This document shows positions 52,746 to 64,000 of a stretch of DNA of 64,000 bases, piece after piece. The notes beneath the pieces were generated by a model. The model did no database searches and was not told the origin of the DNA. It saw only the letters and a list, made by a program, of their open reading frames with translations. This stretch comes from Limanda limanda (taxonomy: Eukaryota > Chordata > Actinopteri > Pleuronectiformes > Pleuronectidae): assembly GCF_963576545.1 (NCBI RefSeq), contig NC_083638.1, positions 32,165,041-32,229,040 on the forward strand, in the 5' to 3' direction. Each line of letters starts with the position of its first letter. Position 1 is the first letter of the stretch. The translations under genes and the position numbers were made by a program.

Positions 52746-54916
52746 ATTTAATACAAAATGATAAGAGTGCCATGATGACTTCAATTACCCTGTTAAGTTA
52801 ACTGCAGGAGCAGGATTGATTACGGTGCGTGTGCACAGCAGGAAAGCAGCAGGTAGTAATAGATGCTCTGTCCACTTCAGTGCTGGCAGGGTCAGACTCC
52901 GGGTGAAAATCTTCTTTTCAATTCTTCATCTTGTTATTATACTTCCTTCAATCATGAATAAAATCACTGATCTACAATATTTTATGCCAATATTTCTTTA
53001 CGCTGACTGTGTGCTAAATGAGCCAGTGAGACTTGATGGAACATGATTTTGTTCAGATGAATTATGGGGGTCTCAATCTACAAAATGAAACTCAAGTCTG
53101 ATATAACTAAAAATGAAAAATACTGCATTATTCTGTGAAATTGTACAGTAGCTTGCTGTTAATATTTTTTTCCACAAAGGCATCAACATTTACAGTATTC
53201 AACTGTATTTACAGGGAACAGTATTTTACTTTATCAAATTTCCTGTATTTTTCCAGCAATTTGTTACAGTGTAAATTCAGGTAACCATCCAAATAATGGT
53301 TAATTGCACAAGTTTTTTTTCTAAGATATAACTAGTGATTAATTTCTGAAATACCCATGTTAACCTATCAATAAAAATAGATGGCATCCCTATAGTTAAT
53401 GACCATGACGTACAAGAAGTCTTAAAAGGACTCAGAATGAAAAACACACAATAAAAATTCGAAGCACAGAAATTTTGTCTTTATGTTTATATATTAGCTT
53501 GATTTAATCAATCAAGTCAATATCTCTTAATTTACTAATTGTGTGTCTGTTGCCAAATCACTGTGTTAATGTACAATTTCTGTATTAAATAATGAACATA
53601 GTCATAGTATAATTATGAGATTCAATTATATGTAGGTATACATTCCTTTTCACAGTTCCATATTTGTGATACAACATAGATACATATATTTTTGCTCATA
53701 GGCCTAAATAATTCCTATATCGGTTATGGCGTGGTTTTATTCACGGGAACTGGATGAATCTTCCCACGTTCCATCAATGAAAATAGATTCTAACAAAATC
53801 ATTATATCACAGTGCCTCATTAAGCTGCATGCTCATTACTGGAGACATGCATATGAATGGTGAGCCAGCAGCTCAGCTAGAAACAGCCTATGTGAGCAGA
53901 TGGTGGAGGGTTGATGCTGTTGGGTGAATGACAGTCTTTCCTGATTTTGGTGGCAGCAGGCCAGTCAGATTATTCAATCATCTGCAGGTCTGATGATGAT
54001 ACTTGGTTGTGATGTTTGAGTGCGCCTCTGAAGTCATGTCAGATTTATGAATGCCAGCATGGTCCTCTTTATGGATATATTGGTTCACAACAGAAATTAC
54101 TGACAGGTTTAGGTTATATTTGATTTATAAGAGACATAAAAGTTGGTTTTCTCTATGGATTACTATGGATTACTAATTGTAGTTACAACTCCACTCAGCA
54201 GTTTAGAAGCATTACTATTAAATATCTTTTACCAAATCTGTTATATCTAAGCCCTTATTAACATCCACAAAACACACTGATACTTTCAGTGCACAAACTG
54301 TCAAACCATAAATGCATACAAAATTTTAAGTTATTTTTCATCTGTGTGAACATTATTTTCATTTTTCTTTTTAAAAATGCAGAATTTACGCTGAAAAAAG
54401 AAAACTGGACGGAAAGATGAATTACAGAATAATTTTCAATGTAATCCTAAGCATAATCGTTCCATAATGACAATTTAAAAATGACTGTGAAATTGACTTA
54501 ACAGTTCAGAGATTTCAAGATTTTCAAACAATCATACCTTCCACATCACATGATAATATCAGATACAAATACAAAAATCCACTATTCAATGTTGCGTTTA
54601 AGTTGAGGCTGTGCATTGTCTGCCAATTTGTACATTTCACATTCATTTTAATTTGTCAAGTGGAGCATTACAAAGAGCAGAGTGACCGCAAGGGAAGAGC
54701 GAAATTGAATTCAATGGGATGGAGGTGTTAGTAGAAGAGGCAACCCAACATGTTATTGAGCTACAGAAGGAATATTAATTTAATACTCAAAGTGGTATCA
54801 GTGAGCCATCAGTGCAAGAGAGGGATTATTTTTGCTTCTGTCAATCCAAAAATGTTAACACGAGCAGAATAAATCCATTCTCTCCTTCTTCATGCCGTCT
54901 CCTTCTCACCACAATA
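52746..54916. other. No gene visible
   Basis: AT-rich intergenic sequence. No recognised element. Confidence 0.45.
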
Positions 54917-55135
54917 ACTCAATCAATCAATCAATCAAATTTTATTTGTATAGCCCATATTTACAATTTGTCTCATAGGGCTTTAACATGGTGTGACATT
55001 CTCTGTCCTTAACCCTCAGCAAGAGTAAGGAAAAACGACTAAAAACCCTTTTAACAGGGTAAAAATACGTAGAAACCTCAGAGAGAGCCACATGTGAGGG
55101 ATCCCTCTCCCAGGACGGACAGAAGTGCAATAGAT
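54917..55135 (-). repeat. Retroposon 3' end with (AATC)n tail
   Basis: On the minus strand the unit ends AAATAAAATTTGATTGATTG, a tail very common in fish dispersed repeats. Upstream it has AAAGCCCTATGAGACAAATT and GGAGAGGGATCCCTCACATG. Truncated; no coding. Confidence 0.7.
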
Positions 55136-55431
55136 GATAACTGCAGCTGTCTGTGCGTAACGCTGTTTAGCACCTACCTTTCAGATGTCTTAAAGATCCC
55201 AGAAATTATTTTTCATGCTTTGTAAATCACATTGCGTGTGCTTAATAAAAGTGTTTGCATTTACTCCTCCCAATATTTTGTGCACTCGGGAAGCAACGCC
55301 AGATAATGCATTTTCATTAAGGAAAACAAACTAAATGGACAGTGCGTGTTATTCTGCACACAAACCTCAGTGCCCACTGTTAGTAGATCCGCTTGCATGT
55401 TTTTTTTGTGGGTGAAATCCGGTTTGCACAC
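55136..55431. other. No gene visible
   Basis: Short intergenic stretch before the hAT element. Confidence 0.45.
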
Positions 55432-55439
55432 GTTTTTAC

Positions 55440-56208
55440 TAGGGCTGGGCAAGTTAACTCGTTTTAATCGAGTTAACTCATCACTTATTTAACTTAGACA
55501 ATTATTTTATCTCGCATTAACTCAGGTTTGATTATTTATTGTTTTATTGTGAAAGTCAGGCTTTTATTTTGTGAAAGTCTGTTGCTGACTGCTGCGGAAC
55601 CGGAAAAAAGAAAATAATTGGCGGATAAACAACCATGGATAGGGGTACGGAGCTTTTACATGGCCATTTTCATTTTAAAGTTCTTCCAGACGGCGGAGTC
55701 GACAGAACCAAAGTAATTTGTAGCCACTGCCAAGGTGAATTTTCTTATCACTGGAGTACTTCCAGTCTAAAATATCACCTAAATGCAAAACACACAGTTG
55801 ATATCAGCAAATCACTCAACGAAACAGCGAGCGGAGCAAGGCTTCGGCAGACTACGTTAGACGCAGGGAGGAGTATACATTTTTCATAACGAAGAGGATA
55901 ACATTAATGCCCTGGCAGTGGCATTGAGCTTTAATTTTGTATTTGCTTTGATAACATTGTTAAGTTGAGATTTACACTGAATATTTTATTTAACTGCTAC
56001 TGTATTAAATGCTGATGTTAAAAGTGTTTGCACAACAAATGTTATGGCACTTTCGTTCATATGGCAGAACATTGAAAATAAAATTGCGCTATACACTACT
56101 TTTTAATTCATTATTGGATTTTGCGTATACAAATGCGATTAATCGTGATTAATCAGGGAAATCATGCGATTAATCGCGATTAAAACTTTTAATCGTTGCC
56201 CAGCCCTA
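55440..56208 (+). mobile_element. hAT element with perfect 8-bp target duplication and a BED-finger ORF
   Basis: The 769-bp element starts TAGGGCTGGGCAAGTTAAC and ends TTGCCCAGCCCTA. GTTTTTAC flanks it at 55432-55439 and 56209-56216. It is an internal-deletion derivative: the terminal parts and the 5' coding part remain, and the catalytic part is missing. Confidence 0.92.
55635..55889 (+). CDS. Stand-alone BED-type zinc finger protein from a hAT element
   Basis: An open frame of 84 residues starts at a good ATG (ACCATGG). It codes a BED zinc finger: Cys29 and Cys32 (VICSHCQGEF), then His48 and His53 (LKYHLNAKH), the C-x2-C...H-x4-H spacing used by ZBED and hAT transposases for DNA binding. 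After GARLRQTTLDAGRSIHFS it stops at 55887-55889, where intact hAT transposases continue into the dimerisation and catalytic domains. The product would bind the element's ends without cutting. No frame damage is seen. Whether it is expressed is unknown. Confidence 0.7.
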   Translation: MDRGTELLHGHFHFKVLPDGGVDRTKVICSHCQGEFSYHWSTSSLKYHLNAKHTVDISKSLNETASGARLRQTTLDAGRSIHFS

Positions 56209-56216
56209 GTTTTTAC

Positions 56217-59200
56217 ACATGTAAACCTTTAGTAGATCAAGCCCGTTGTGTACCTGCATGAAGAACAGAGGGAAAGTAAAGGTAACATTTGATTACATTT
56301 TCTTTATTTTAAACGATCAAGCTAAAAATGTATAGTTGCTCAGTACAGTACAGAATGTGGATTGATTTGCTGATCAAAATTGTCCAGTTTCCTTCTGTTT
56401 GAGTCACATTTATTAACCAACAGTGCCCATTAAAAGTTGTACTTCTTTTTTGATGAAATAGGGTAAACCGTACAATAAATGTCAGCTATCTCGTCATATC
56501 ATTAGCCATGGACTGTCACAGGCAAACCATTTTCCACCCATGGTTTGATTGTCTGCACTCTAGACAGATAGTTGTTGTTCTCTTCAAAACAGATCGCCAC
56601 CAAATCAACCTGGATTGGACTGTAACAGGACACAGCCTCACAAGTATATGTGTGCAAGTGTATGCAGGATTATGTGTGATGCCAGTTACCTGTTGTGTTT
56701 GAAGCAGTCGTCGGCAGCCTCGTGATTCTGTTTTAACTCAGTCTATTAACCTTAAAAAAAAACAATAAACTGCATCCTGATCTCATTCCCAGAGCCAGTA
56801 ACAATCCTCCCGCACTGTTTTTATTCCAATTCAGTACACGTCTGTTTTGCTACTAAATTCTGACTTGGCATGAACAATGACTGAATATCACGTCTTCACT
56901 CTCTCCCCCCCTAATATCCTGGATACATGATGCTGACATCTTGTGATGGTGATGTGACTTGGAGTAGTTTCAAACTCCTGCACAACCGATCACTTCTCAA
57001 TCTTACCTGTCAGACCTGATGTCTTACCTACTTTTTACATTACATCAAATCCCTGACTTAAACCAAACTCATCAGAAACATGAACACTTGAACATACATT
57101 AGTGTTATAAGAACTACCTTGAACTGATAGAAAGTATCTTGAGGAGAAATGTATTGACATGGATCTCTAGTTATCAGGTAGATGAGGAGATCAGGGTAAC
57201 TGCTGACTGTCACACTCCAGTAGATTAAAATATAATTGCTGAGGTTTTAATTTTTTTAAAGCCTGACCATAACTTTATATGTGTGTGTGACTTTTAGTGT
57301 GTGAGAATGGGAGAGAAGCAATGTTTTTGCAGTCAGACACTCATCAACTGTCTGGTCACCTGTGCGGTCGCTCTCACCGAGACATGCTGCATCCTGCTCC
57401 CTCGGGTTATAACATATTGTTCTGCCTCTCTAAAGGAGCAGTCTTGGTATGTTACTCCCACTTTCATGTGCAAAGAAGAAAACAGGAGGAAAATATTGAA
57501 AAAAAAAAATCTTTGACGCAGCTGTGGTTGGCTGAAATGACGGCTCCCAAGCTGTCTCAACACCTCTGAATAGCAAATACAGCATAAAATGAAATGAGCT
57601 GTGATAGTGTGCTGATGTTAAATTGAGAGGGATTATGAAATGAGTTTCTGAAAATTTAAGGTGACAGAGGATTAACTATTTTCTCTCCTCCTCCCCTTCC
57701 TCTCAACCAAACCTTGACTTTATGCCAATGTGGAAGGTTGAGCTTTCGGAAGTTGTTCAAACCAAAGAAACCTTTTCAGTCAAATATTAAGAGCTGTATA
57801 CTTGATTTGTTTTCTGGTGAGGGTGTGCTGTGTCAAAAACTAGTTGGTAGATGTCCTTTTTTTCCTACTGGGCAATTAATTACTCTTTGCTTTTTAATTG
57901 CAAATAGAAATATAATAAATAGAAATATTTTAAAGTTAGGTCAGATCATTTTTTTTCAGAAACACTTTTGTAATTGTATTTGTTGAAATACATAGCCATC
58001 AATAAATTCTAAAGTATTTTTTTAAAGCTGGTGTCTGTGGCCCTCAAAGAGCTGTAATTAATTTGACCGATCATTTCATTCAGCATGTGGGTGGGGTGTA
58101 TCGATTGCATTTTTTTAAAGTGTAGCCTGCTATTTTAGTTTTTCCAGGATTACCAACTCAAGCTTCAACCTTCAGTTTTGATCTTGTCAGTGCCAGATGC
58201 TGCTGATGATCACTCCTTCTTACAGTGTGCTGGTATGATAATCTGTTCGCTTTATTACAGTAGTAATACATATTATCTCTATACGTATTATCCTCATTTG
58301 TGAAGTGAATTCAAATGGCAGGCCTTTATTGTGAGATTCGGAGGGTGACAATGCTGCCTCAAGCGAAAGTGGAGAATTCCCTTCACTCCTCTCTCCAACA
58401 CACGACATCTCTACCTCCTCCCACGCTCATCTGCTTCACGTTATCTCAATCTACCTTCATCGTCTCTCTTTGGTCTCATCCATCTTTTCTTTCATCCTTA
58501 CTCTGTGGGATTTGTGTTTTGTGTGATGAACATTTTTCTGTTATTTGTTTCATAAAATCTGAACAGGAAAGATATGCAAACACTGAAGACGAGTCAAGTC
58601 AGACTTTTCACATTAATACAATTTGAACCAAACGGCCTTACAATAATGGGAATTATTAAGAATCTGTATTGCAATGATAGAAACGATTTTAATTTAATTA
58701 AGAGCAAGATTAAAAAGCTTGGACTTTAAAAGATAGTGGGACAAGCCCTCATATGGAAAGGGAGACTGTTAGGGGAAATATTGAAAAGCCCTTAAAAAGG
58801 TTGGATGTGTGTCATAAAGCTCTCTTTGAAAGTACAGATGTTGGTTTGAAACAGATGTTGGTTACTAATTCAAAAATAAACGTTCGTTTTAAATGAGGTT
58901 TTTTTTTGCCTAGTTTTAGTCCTTAATTTACCAGCCTCGTGTACCACAACCAATACAAAAAGCATGTGTGTTAGCATGGCAAAATGTTCAGGGTTTACAG
59001 TGAAGACATTCAATGTCATGCAGTCAGACAGAAAAAGTTGACATCTTCAAATAGTTTTTTTTGCAGAAAATAATAGTATAGAAGAATAGTAAGCATTCCT
59101 TAAAATCTAATTTTCCTTTCATACCCCAAAACTAGTTAGTTTCTTGTGCTGAACTCAATTATTTTCCCATTGATACTGTATTCAACCAGATTCTGACATG

Positions 59201-59507
59201 TATTAGTGTAGTCAACCTGGTTCAGTTTAGTCACACCAAACCAGTATTGCCATTTAATACTACTTTTTATAGGCAGCCATTTTCAGTAAACAACATCAGA
59301 CGAATCTAGTCTACTCTCTATTTACAATGGCAGGGATAGTGGAAATAAATGACAAACTGGTGAAGAAAGAGAAACATTAAGCAGCTAAGACAGAGACACT
59401 TCAGTGTGTGGATAATGTCACAATGTCTCTTTTACCCCTTCAAGTAGGCAATCTCTTGCTAAAACATCGGCAATTAAACCTTGATAAAGTTGGTGGCTAA
59501 TCAAGTT
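56217..59507. other. No gene visible
   Basis: Long AT-rich intergenic stretch. 56930-57180 shows weak similarity to the repeat at 60600-60980 (shared CAGAAA-GTGAACAC and AGTACCTT-like segments). Open frames at 57297-57569 and 58315-58626 have no motifs or splice context. Confidence 0.45.
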
Positions 59508-59745
59508 CAAGATTCAAGAGTTTATTATCAAATGCACAACATTAACATTAAAAAGCCACTGGCAATGAGTTGCTTGGGTCACAAGCTCTCTTCTAGCAAT
59601 GCTCAGAGTATTACAAGCACCATTTTCTTTGAATAAAATAATATCAAAAAGAATATCAAAAAATTTAAAATAGAAAATAAAATATATATATCTCAATATA
59701 TATATACACCTGAAGAAAAAACAATAGTGCAATTATGTGCAATAA
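59508..59745 (-). repeat. LINE 3' end with TTGAATCTTGAAC tail
   Basis: On the minus strand the unit ends GATAATAAACTCTTGAATCT TGAAC. This 3' tail is common on fish CR1-group LINEs. An AT-rich 3' UTR precedes it. Probably belongs with the coding fragment at 59985-60290 on the same strand, separated by a SINE piece. Confidence 0.65.
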
Positions 59746-59847
59746 TGCCACAGTTGTGGTTTAGTAGAGTTATTGCAGATCGGAGGATCGCTGCCAATTG
59801 ACTGTTACTTGTATGTGTTGGCTACTTGTAGCACTGTCTACTGTAAG

Positions 59848-59975
59848 AACTCTTGTTGAAGTGTCCTTGGGCAAAATACTGAACCCCTAAAATGGCCCAT
59901 CATAGATGTTGAATGCATTAATTTTAAGTCCCACTGGATAAAAGCGTCTGCCCAATAACATGTAATGTAATGTGC
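59848..59975 (+). mobile_element. SINE fragment with L2-type tail
   Basis: GAAGTGTCCTTGGGCAAAAT and GGATAAAAGCGTCTGCCCAA, ending in TAATG repeats, match the 3' half of the SINE at 52535. Confidence 0.75.
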
Positions 59976-59984
59976 ATAAAAGGT

Positions 59985-60290
59985 GTTCAGATCCTCTGGG
60001 AGAGATGCAGACACCACATCAGCAGTGTTGGTCTTTCTTTTATAGTCTGAGATGGTTCTGAGTCAAGCCCACATGTGCCTAGTGTTGGAGCCCTTGTAGT
60101 GGGACTCCACTTTGTCCCTGTAAAGTCTCTTGGCACTGCTAATAGCATTTCGGAGCGCATACCTGGACTTCCTGTACTCCTCCAGATCACCTGAGATGTA
60201 GGCAACAGTCCGTGCTTTGAGTTTGGCATGGACATCCACATTAATCCAGGGCTTCTGGTCTGGAAATGTTCGTACAGTAATCAGAAATGT
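59985..60290 (-). pseudogene. CR1-group LINE coding fragment
   Basis: The minus-strand frame reads FPDQKPWINVDVHAKLKART, VAYISGDLEEYRKSRYALRN, then AISSAKRLYRDKVESHYKGS and NTRHMWA. This is the linker between endonuclease and reverse transcriptase in a fish CR1-group LINE of the Rex/Babar kind. A frame change follows near 60063 (GLDSEPSQTIKERPT in another frame). Neither enzyme domain remains. Confidence 0.75.
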
Positions 60291-60599
60291 TTGTACAGTA
60301 ATCACATGTGTCCGAAGAAGCTGTGACTTTGCAGAATGAATGGAAATGACCGGCAAAAGGAATCGTTATAGAGTGAGATTTTTCAACGTTTGTTTACCAG
60401 CAGTTACAGAGGACACAAGTGTCAATTATAAGATAATGAACGTTTACTTTTTAGGATTGTATTGAGTAAATTGCCTGAAAGGCATTATTATTAGGTACAT
60501 ATATCAGAGGCAGTAGGATGGAACCACTAGTCGTAAGCAGTAACCATGTCTTGCAGTGAGCTGCATTCAGTTAACTTCAGTTTATGCATTACAAACCTG

Positions 60600-60980
60600 G
60601 GGTCTGACCATTGACTGTGCATAAAGATGGACAAGGCTTTTTCACGTCCTCATCCAATGTGCAAAAATGAAGCCAAAATATTCCAGGCACAGGCGCTGCC
60701 ATCTAGCACTACTGATGACGTTTGTAGCCAGAATCTGTAGTGATTGTGGAAAGGAGTTGGAGGTCCTGCCTGGCCAATCATGAGGAAATCTCAGCTGTCA
60801 ATCATGATGTCTTACTGTGTTTAAAATAAAAAAAGAACTAATTCAAACTTTCAACTAAATTTATCAGAAATGTGAACACGAGAACAGATATGAGTGGGTA
60901 AAGAAGTACCTTAAATGACAGAAACCATCTTTGGGAACATTTTATTTAATGTCCAAAAATGAAGTTTGAACAAATTTGAC
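60600..60980. repeat. Dispersed fish repeat
   Basis: GACCATTGACTGTGCATAAA, GAAGCCAAAATATTCC and GACAGAAACCATCTTTGGGA are familiar from repeats spread through fish genomes. Class unknown; non-coding. Confidence 0.45.
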
Positions 60981-63900
60981 ATATCATTTTTTCAAATAGA
61001 TTTAGATGGCTTCGCTTTCTAGCGTTGTCTATTTTCAAAGCAAAACAACATCACATACCTGGCTTTTTTTAGAGATAGGCCAAGAGGACAGGCAATAGGT
61101 CAAGCTGACAGTGGTTGTCCTCTGCTGGATTAGGAAACAAACTACTTCAGATGGTGTGATGCACTTCTTTATGAACAGGTTATTACAGGTTATTTTTTCT
61201 GTCCAAGACTGGGATCGAACCGCCAACATCTCAGCCAAAGATGTTTTGGGGAAATGCGCCTTTGTCCCACATTCAAGTCCAGTGTTATTAATACAGCATG
61301 ACTTAGTCAGTCCAGTGTAATACAGCTCCAACCAGACCATTCCATCCAATGACAAGTAAACTCAAACTGGTCCAGTATTGTACCATGCTACCTTCCAGTG
61401 GTGCTTTTTCTGCATCTCACTTAACCAAATTGAAAGTCAATAAGTTCCAATGACCCCCCATAAAACACACAAATACACACATAGCCAACCAGAGCTCCCT
61501 CTCCTTTTTTGCAGTCTCTCATTCTCCCTTCATCCCTCTCTCCCTACTTGCTCCAGCACCATCTGCCTGGTAGAAGGAGCAGCTTGCCCGCTCCGCTGCC
61601 CCCTTTTCCCTTGAGCCCATGGATAGTGGAGGGCCAAACAAACACCAACCATCCACCAGCCAACACAGTACTGCTCTGCTGGAATTTTGGAATTCACACT
61701 CACACCAAAATATTCAATTCTTATGTTCCGTACAATGGTTGTAACATTTCCTATAGCAGCAAGGTAAAATCTTGATGTTTGAGAGCCCTTACAGTATTGT
61801 TAGGACCAGCAAATGATACTCAAAATATACAAGGACAAAAGCAAAGCCTTGTTTGTAAGATAAGTCTTGTTTGTAAGATAAATAATAATAATAACACCTT
61901 ACATTAGCAGCAATAACCTGTAAACAACTTCAACGTGTACACTGGTGATTAAAGTGAAATAATCTAGTTTGTTTGCTTATGTTCAAGAGTGACTCCTTGA
62001 AAACGCCTGTATATTCCTGCTATGTTGCATTTTTCTTTCAAGTTATAGTGGAGGTAGCTGGGAGAGCACCTTCACCTGCACCAGAGGATCAGTCAGCACA
62101 GGTGAGAGTGGATTGATCCTCTGGAACAGAAGGCAAGAGCCGAGCTGCCTCAGTGAGACACACTCAGAGCAGATAACGGAGTCAGGGACACTGATCACAG
62201 AGACTGAGCTGCAGAGGAAATTTGTGAAAATAAAACAAGTCCTGCTTCTCTCAGGAGTGTTTAACCATATCCAAGTCTTTTTTAGTGAATGAAGTTCTCT
62301 GTCTGAATACCAGTGTGATCTCTCCTTCCTTTTTAATGTTGAGCATGAAAGTACATGAACATGTATTCAAATGTCTCTAGTTTGAGTTAAAATGAGGACC
62401 TCACTTATAGTAATAAGACTAACAAGCAGACATTCATCTAATAAGTAGTTTATTAGTTTATTTAGCCAAACTGCTGTTTGTCACAGCTGTGGAGAAGAAT
62501 CCACCATTAGAAGGTTGAAGGTGTTTTTGGATGTGCGCTCGCTCTTTCTCGCTCTCTCTTTCTGTCTCTGCCTGGACGTCCACAACGTTCATGGAATTAT
62601 TAGATGTTTTTGTTTGCTCTTCTTCTTTCCTCTGAGCCCCATCTGAGTAGTGCCATACTGTTTGGTTTGACTCCGTCCTTGGTTGTCCGTTGAGCTCTAT
62701 CACCCACCTGTCTGACTGCTATACCCATCCCTCTCTTTCAAACAACCCCTTTACCCCTCTCCCTGATTTTCTCTCTCTCATCCACTCTCACACTGCAGCC
62801 TGGAGTCCAGTCAGTTTTGTGTTTCTCATTGCTCTACATGTCTGCCTTCACACTATCAAATATTTAATAAGGACATAGATAGATACATGGATCTATCCAT
62901 TTACTGCAGTACATCTCGACTCTAACCAATTATAAAAGGTTATATTTGCTATGAGCTGATCTTTGAGATCTGATAGTTTTCTGTAGATAATAACAGAGCC
63001 CCTTCTTTTAAATGCACAATACCACCTCAATACCACGCAGCTAGTTAACAGTTCACAAAACATGAAGTATGAGCTGGATTCTGGGATTGTATTGAGCAAC
63101 CAAATCTGTAGATTTACCACGAGAGAAGTTAGAACAAGATACTGTACATGGAGAATAATAACAAAGAATCTGTACATCTTTTTTCTTTCTTAGCCCATGA
63201 AAATGAAGTAACACTAATTGGAAGGCCAGTGATTTTGCCGTGATATGAACCCGTTTTGTATCTTGGCAGTGTACTTTTTACTGTGTTGAGGGTTAGGGTC
63301 TTCTTTTAAAGAAGTGGGCTTATTTTGGTTATGAGCCATAACCTCAACCATACTGTGCTGTATGGTTATTGTTAAAGATTATAGTTTAAGACATGTGGTT
63401 ATTTGATCAAACAACGTTACTGAATCCACATATCGATCCTCAGTAACTTGCTCTGTCTCGAGGCTGACCTCTTTGAAGCAGCTTATTATAACCCATGACA
63501 ACAACACATGTCCTGTAATCTTAAGGAAATACTTACTTAATCTCAAGCAAAATCTTTTCCTTAACTCAACCAAGAAGGTTAATTTTGTAATTGACATTTA
63601 TGAACCTATTACATGAATATATAAAGAATGAAATAGAGCTTGCAGATAAAATAACATTTACTTTGTGGTGGCTCCTTTCTGCTCAAAGTATGGATGATGG
63701 TCATTTGTGCATGCATGTGTGTGTGTGTGTGTGTGTGCTGTACCAGATTGTTCCAGCTCACTTTAACCCAGGGAGAAGACCCTTCAAGGAACACTCACAT
63801 TTACGTTGCAAGTGGACGACTTGATTTCTATGAGCAAATTAAAAAGCGGAAATGGTTCTGTGCCAAAAAGCTATTTGATTTGTATAAGCAGTTGATCACT

Positions 63901-64000
63901 GTCCGTATGAATACTGTGGCTTCCATTTTATTTAGATATTTTTGCTGTGTTTTGTATTGTAATGACGCTTTTCTCTGCAGTCTCTTTCCACATATTCAGG
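60981..64000. other. No gene visible; TG microsatellite near 63.7 kb
   Basis: Intergenic to the window end. A (TG)n run lies at about 63716-63737. At 61195-61235 GACTGGGATCGAACCGCCAAC recalls a SINE B-box region on the minus strand, too short to call. CT-rich blocks occur near 61500-61560 and 62545-62575. Confidence 0.45.

Noticed and set aside
57297..57569. Cys-rich 90-codon frame as a small secreted peptide
   Set aside because: No signal peptide, promoter or splice context, and an overlapping frame of similar length on each strand suggests chance.

Overview
The window looks like nuclear DNA of a teleost fish, probably a flatfish. Reasons: genes with GT-AG introns, abundant fish-type transposons (hAT, Tc1, IS630-like, chromovirus Ty3/gypsy, L1/Tx1, L2/CR1 LINEs, tRNA-derived SINEs), and two intact genes of the pleurocidin branch of the piscidin antimicrobial peptide family. 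Pleurocidins are best known from flounders and halibut; the species is an inference.

Layout: 1-4.6 kb is transposon wreckage (a spliced IS630/Tc1-like transposase, a LINE endonuclease fragment, a gypsy pol fragment split cleanly by a solo LTR). 4.6-31.9 kb is a tandem array of about 2.17-kb units, each carrying a pleurocidin-like gene plus shared flanks. Seven gene copies are visible. Two (22.2 and 30.2 kb, 'GW type') keep every exon, phase and splice site and each encode a 68-residue prepropeptide. Five ('FF type') are damaged, four of them with a lost start codon. The array is swollen by a full-length L1/Tx1 LINE with two open ORFs and a perfect target duplication (7.6-13.2 kb), a chromovirus LTR element holding a second gypsy element and a hAT MITE (13.8-20.3 kb), a CR1/L2 LINE end inside copy 1, and hAT debris at 21-22 kb that ends exactly at the intron-1 donor of the 22-kb gene. 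Subtracting the insertions between copies 1 and 2 restores a spacing of about 2.17 kb.

31.9-64 kb is gene-poor: two exons (perhaps three) of an AGC-type protein kinase (33 kb, minus), a candidate first coding exon with an ETS-like promoter (37.4 kb, minus), several SINEs, MITEs and LINE ends, and two hAT elements with perfect 8-bp target duplications, one of which carries a stand-alone BED zinc finger ORF.

How it works together: the only clearly functional host loci are the two peptide genes. Each would make a secreted precursor (22-residue signal, 25-residue cationic amphipathic peptide, acidic tail) for innate defence. The 30-kb gene has a visible TATA box and non-coding exon 1; the 22-kb gene has lost both to a transposon. 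The array records birth and death of defence genes by duplication, exon exchange and transposon attack. All calls are by eye from the sequence; no database search was run.
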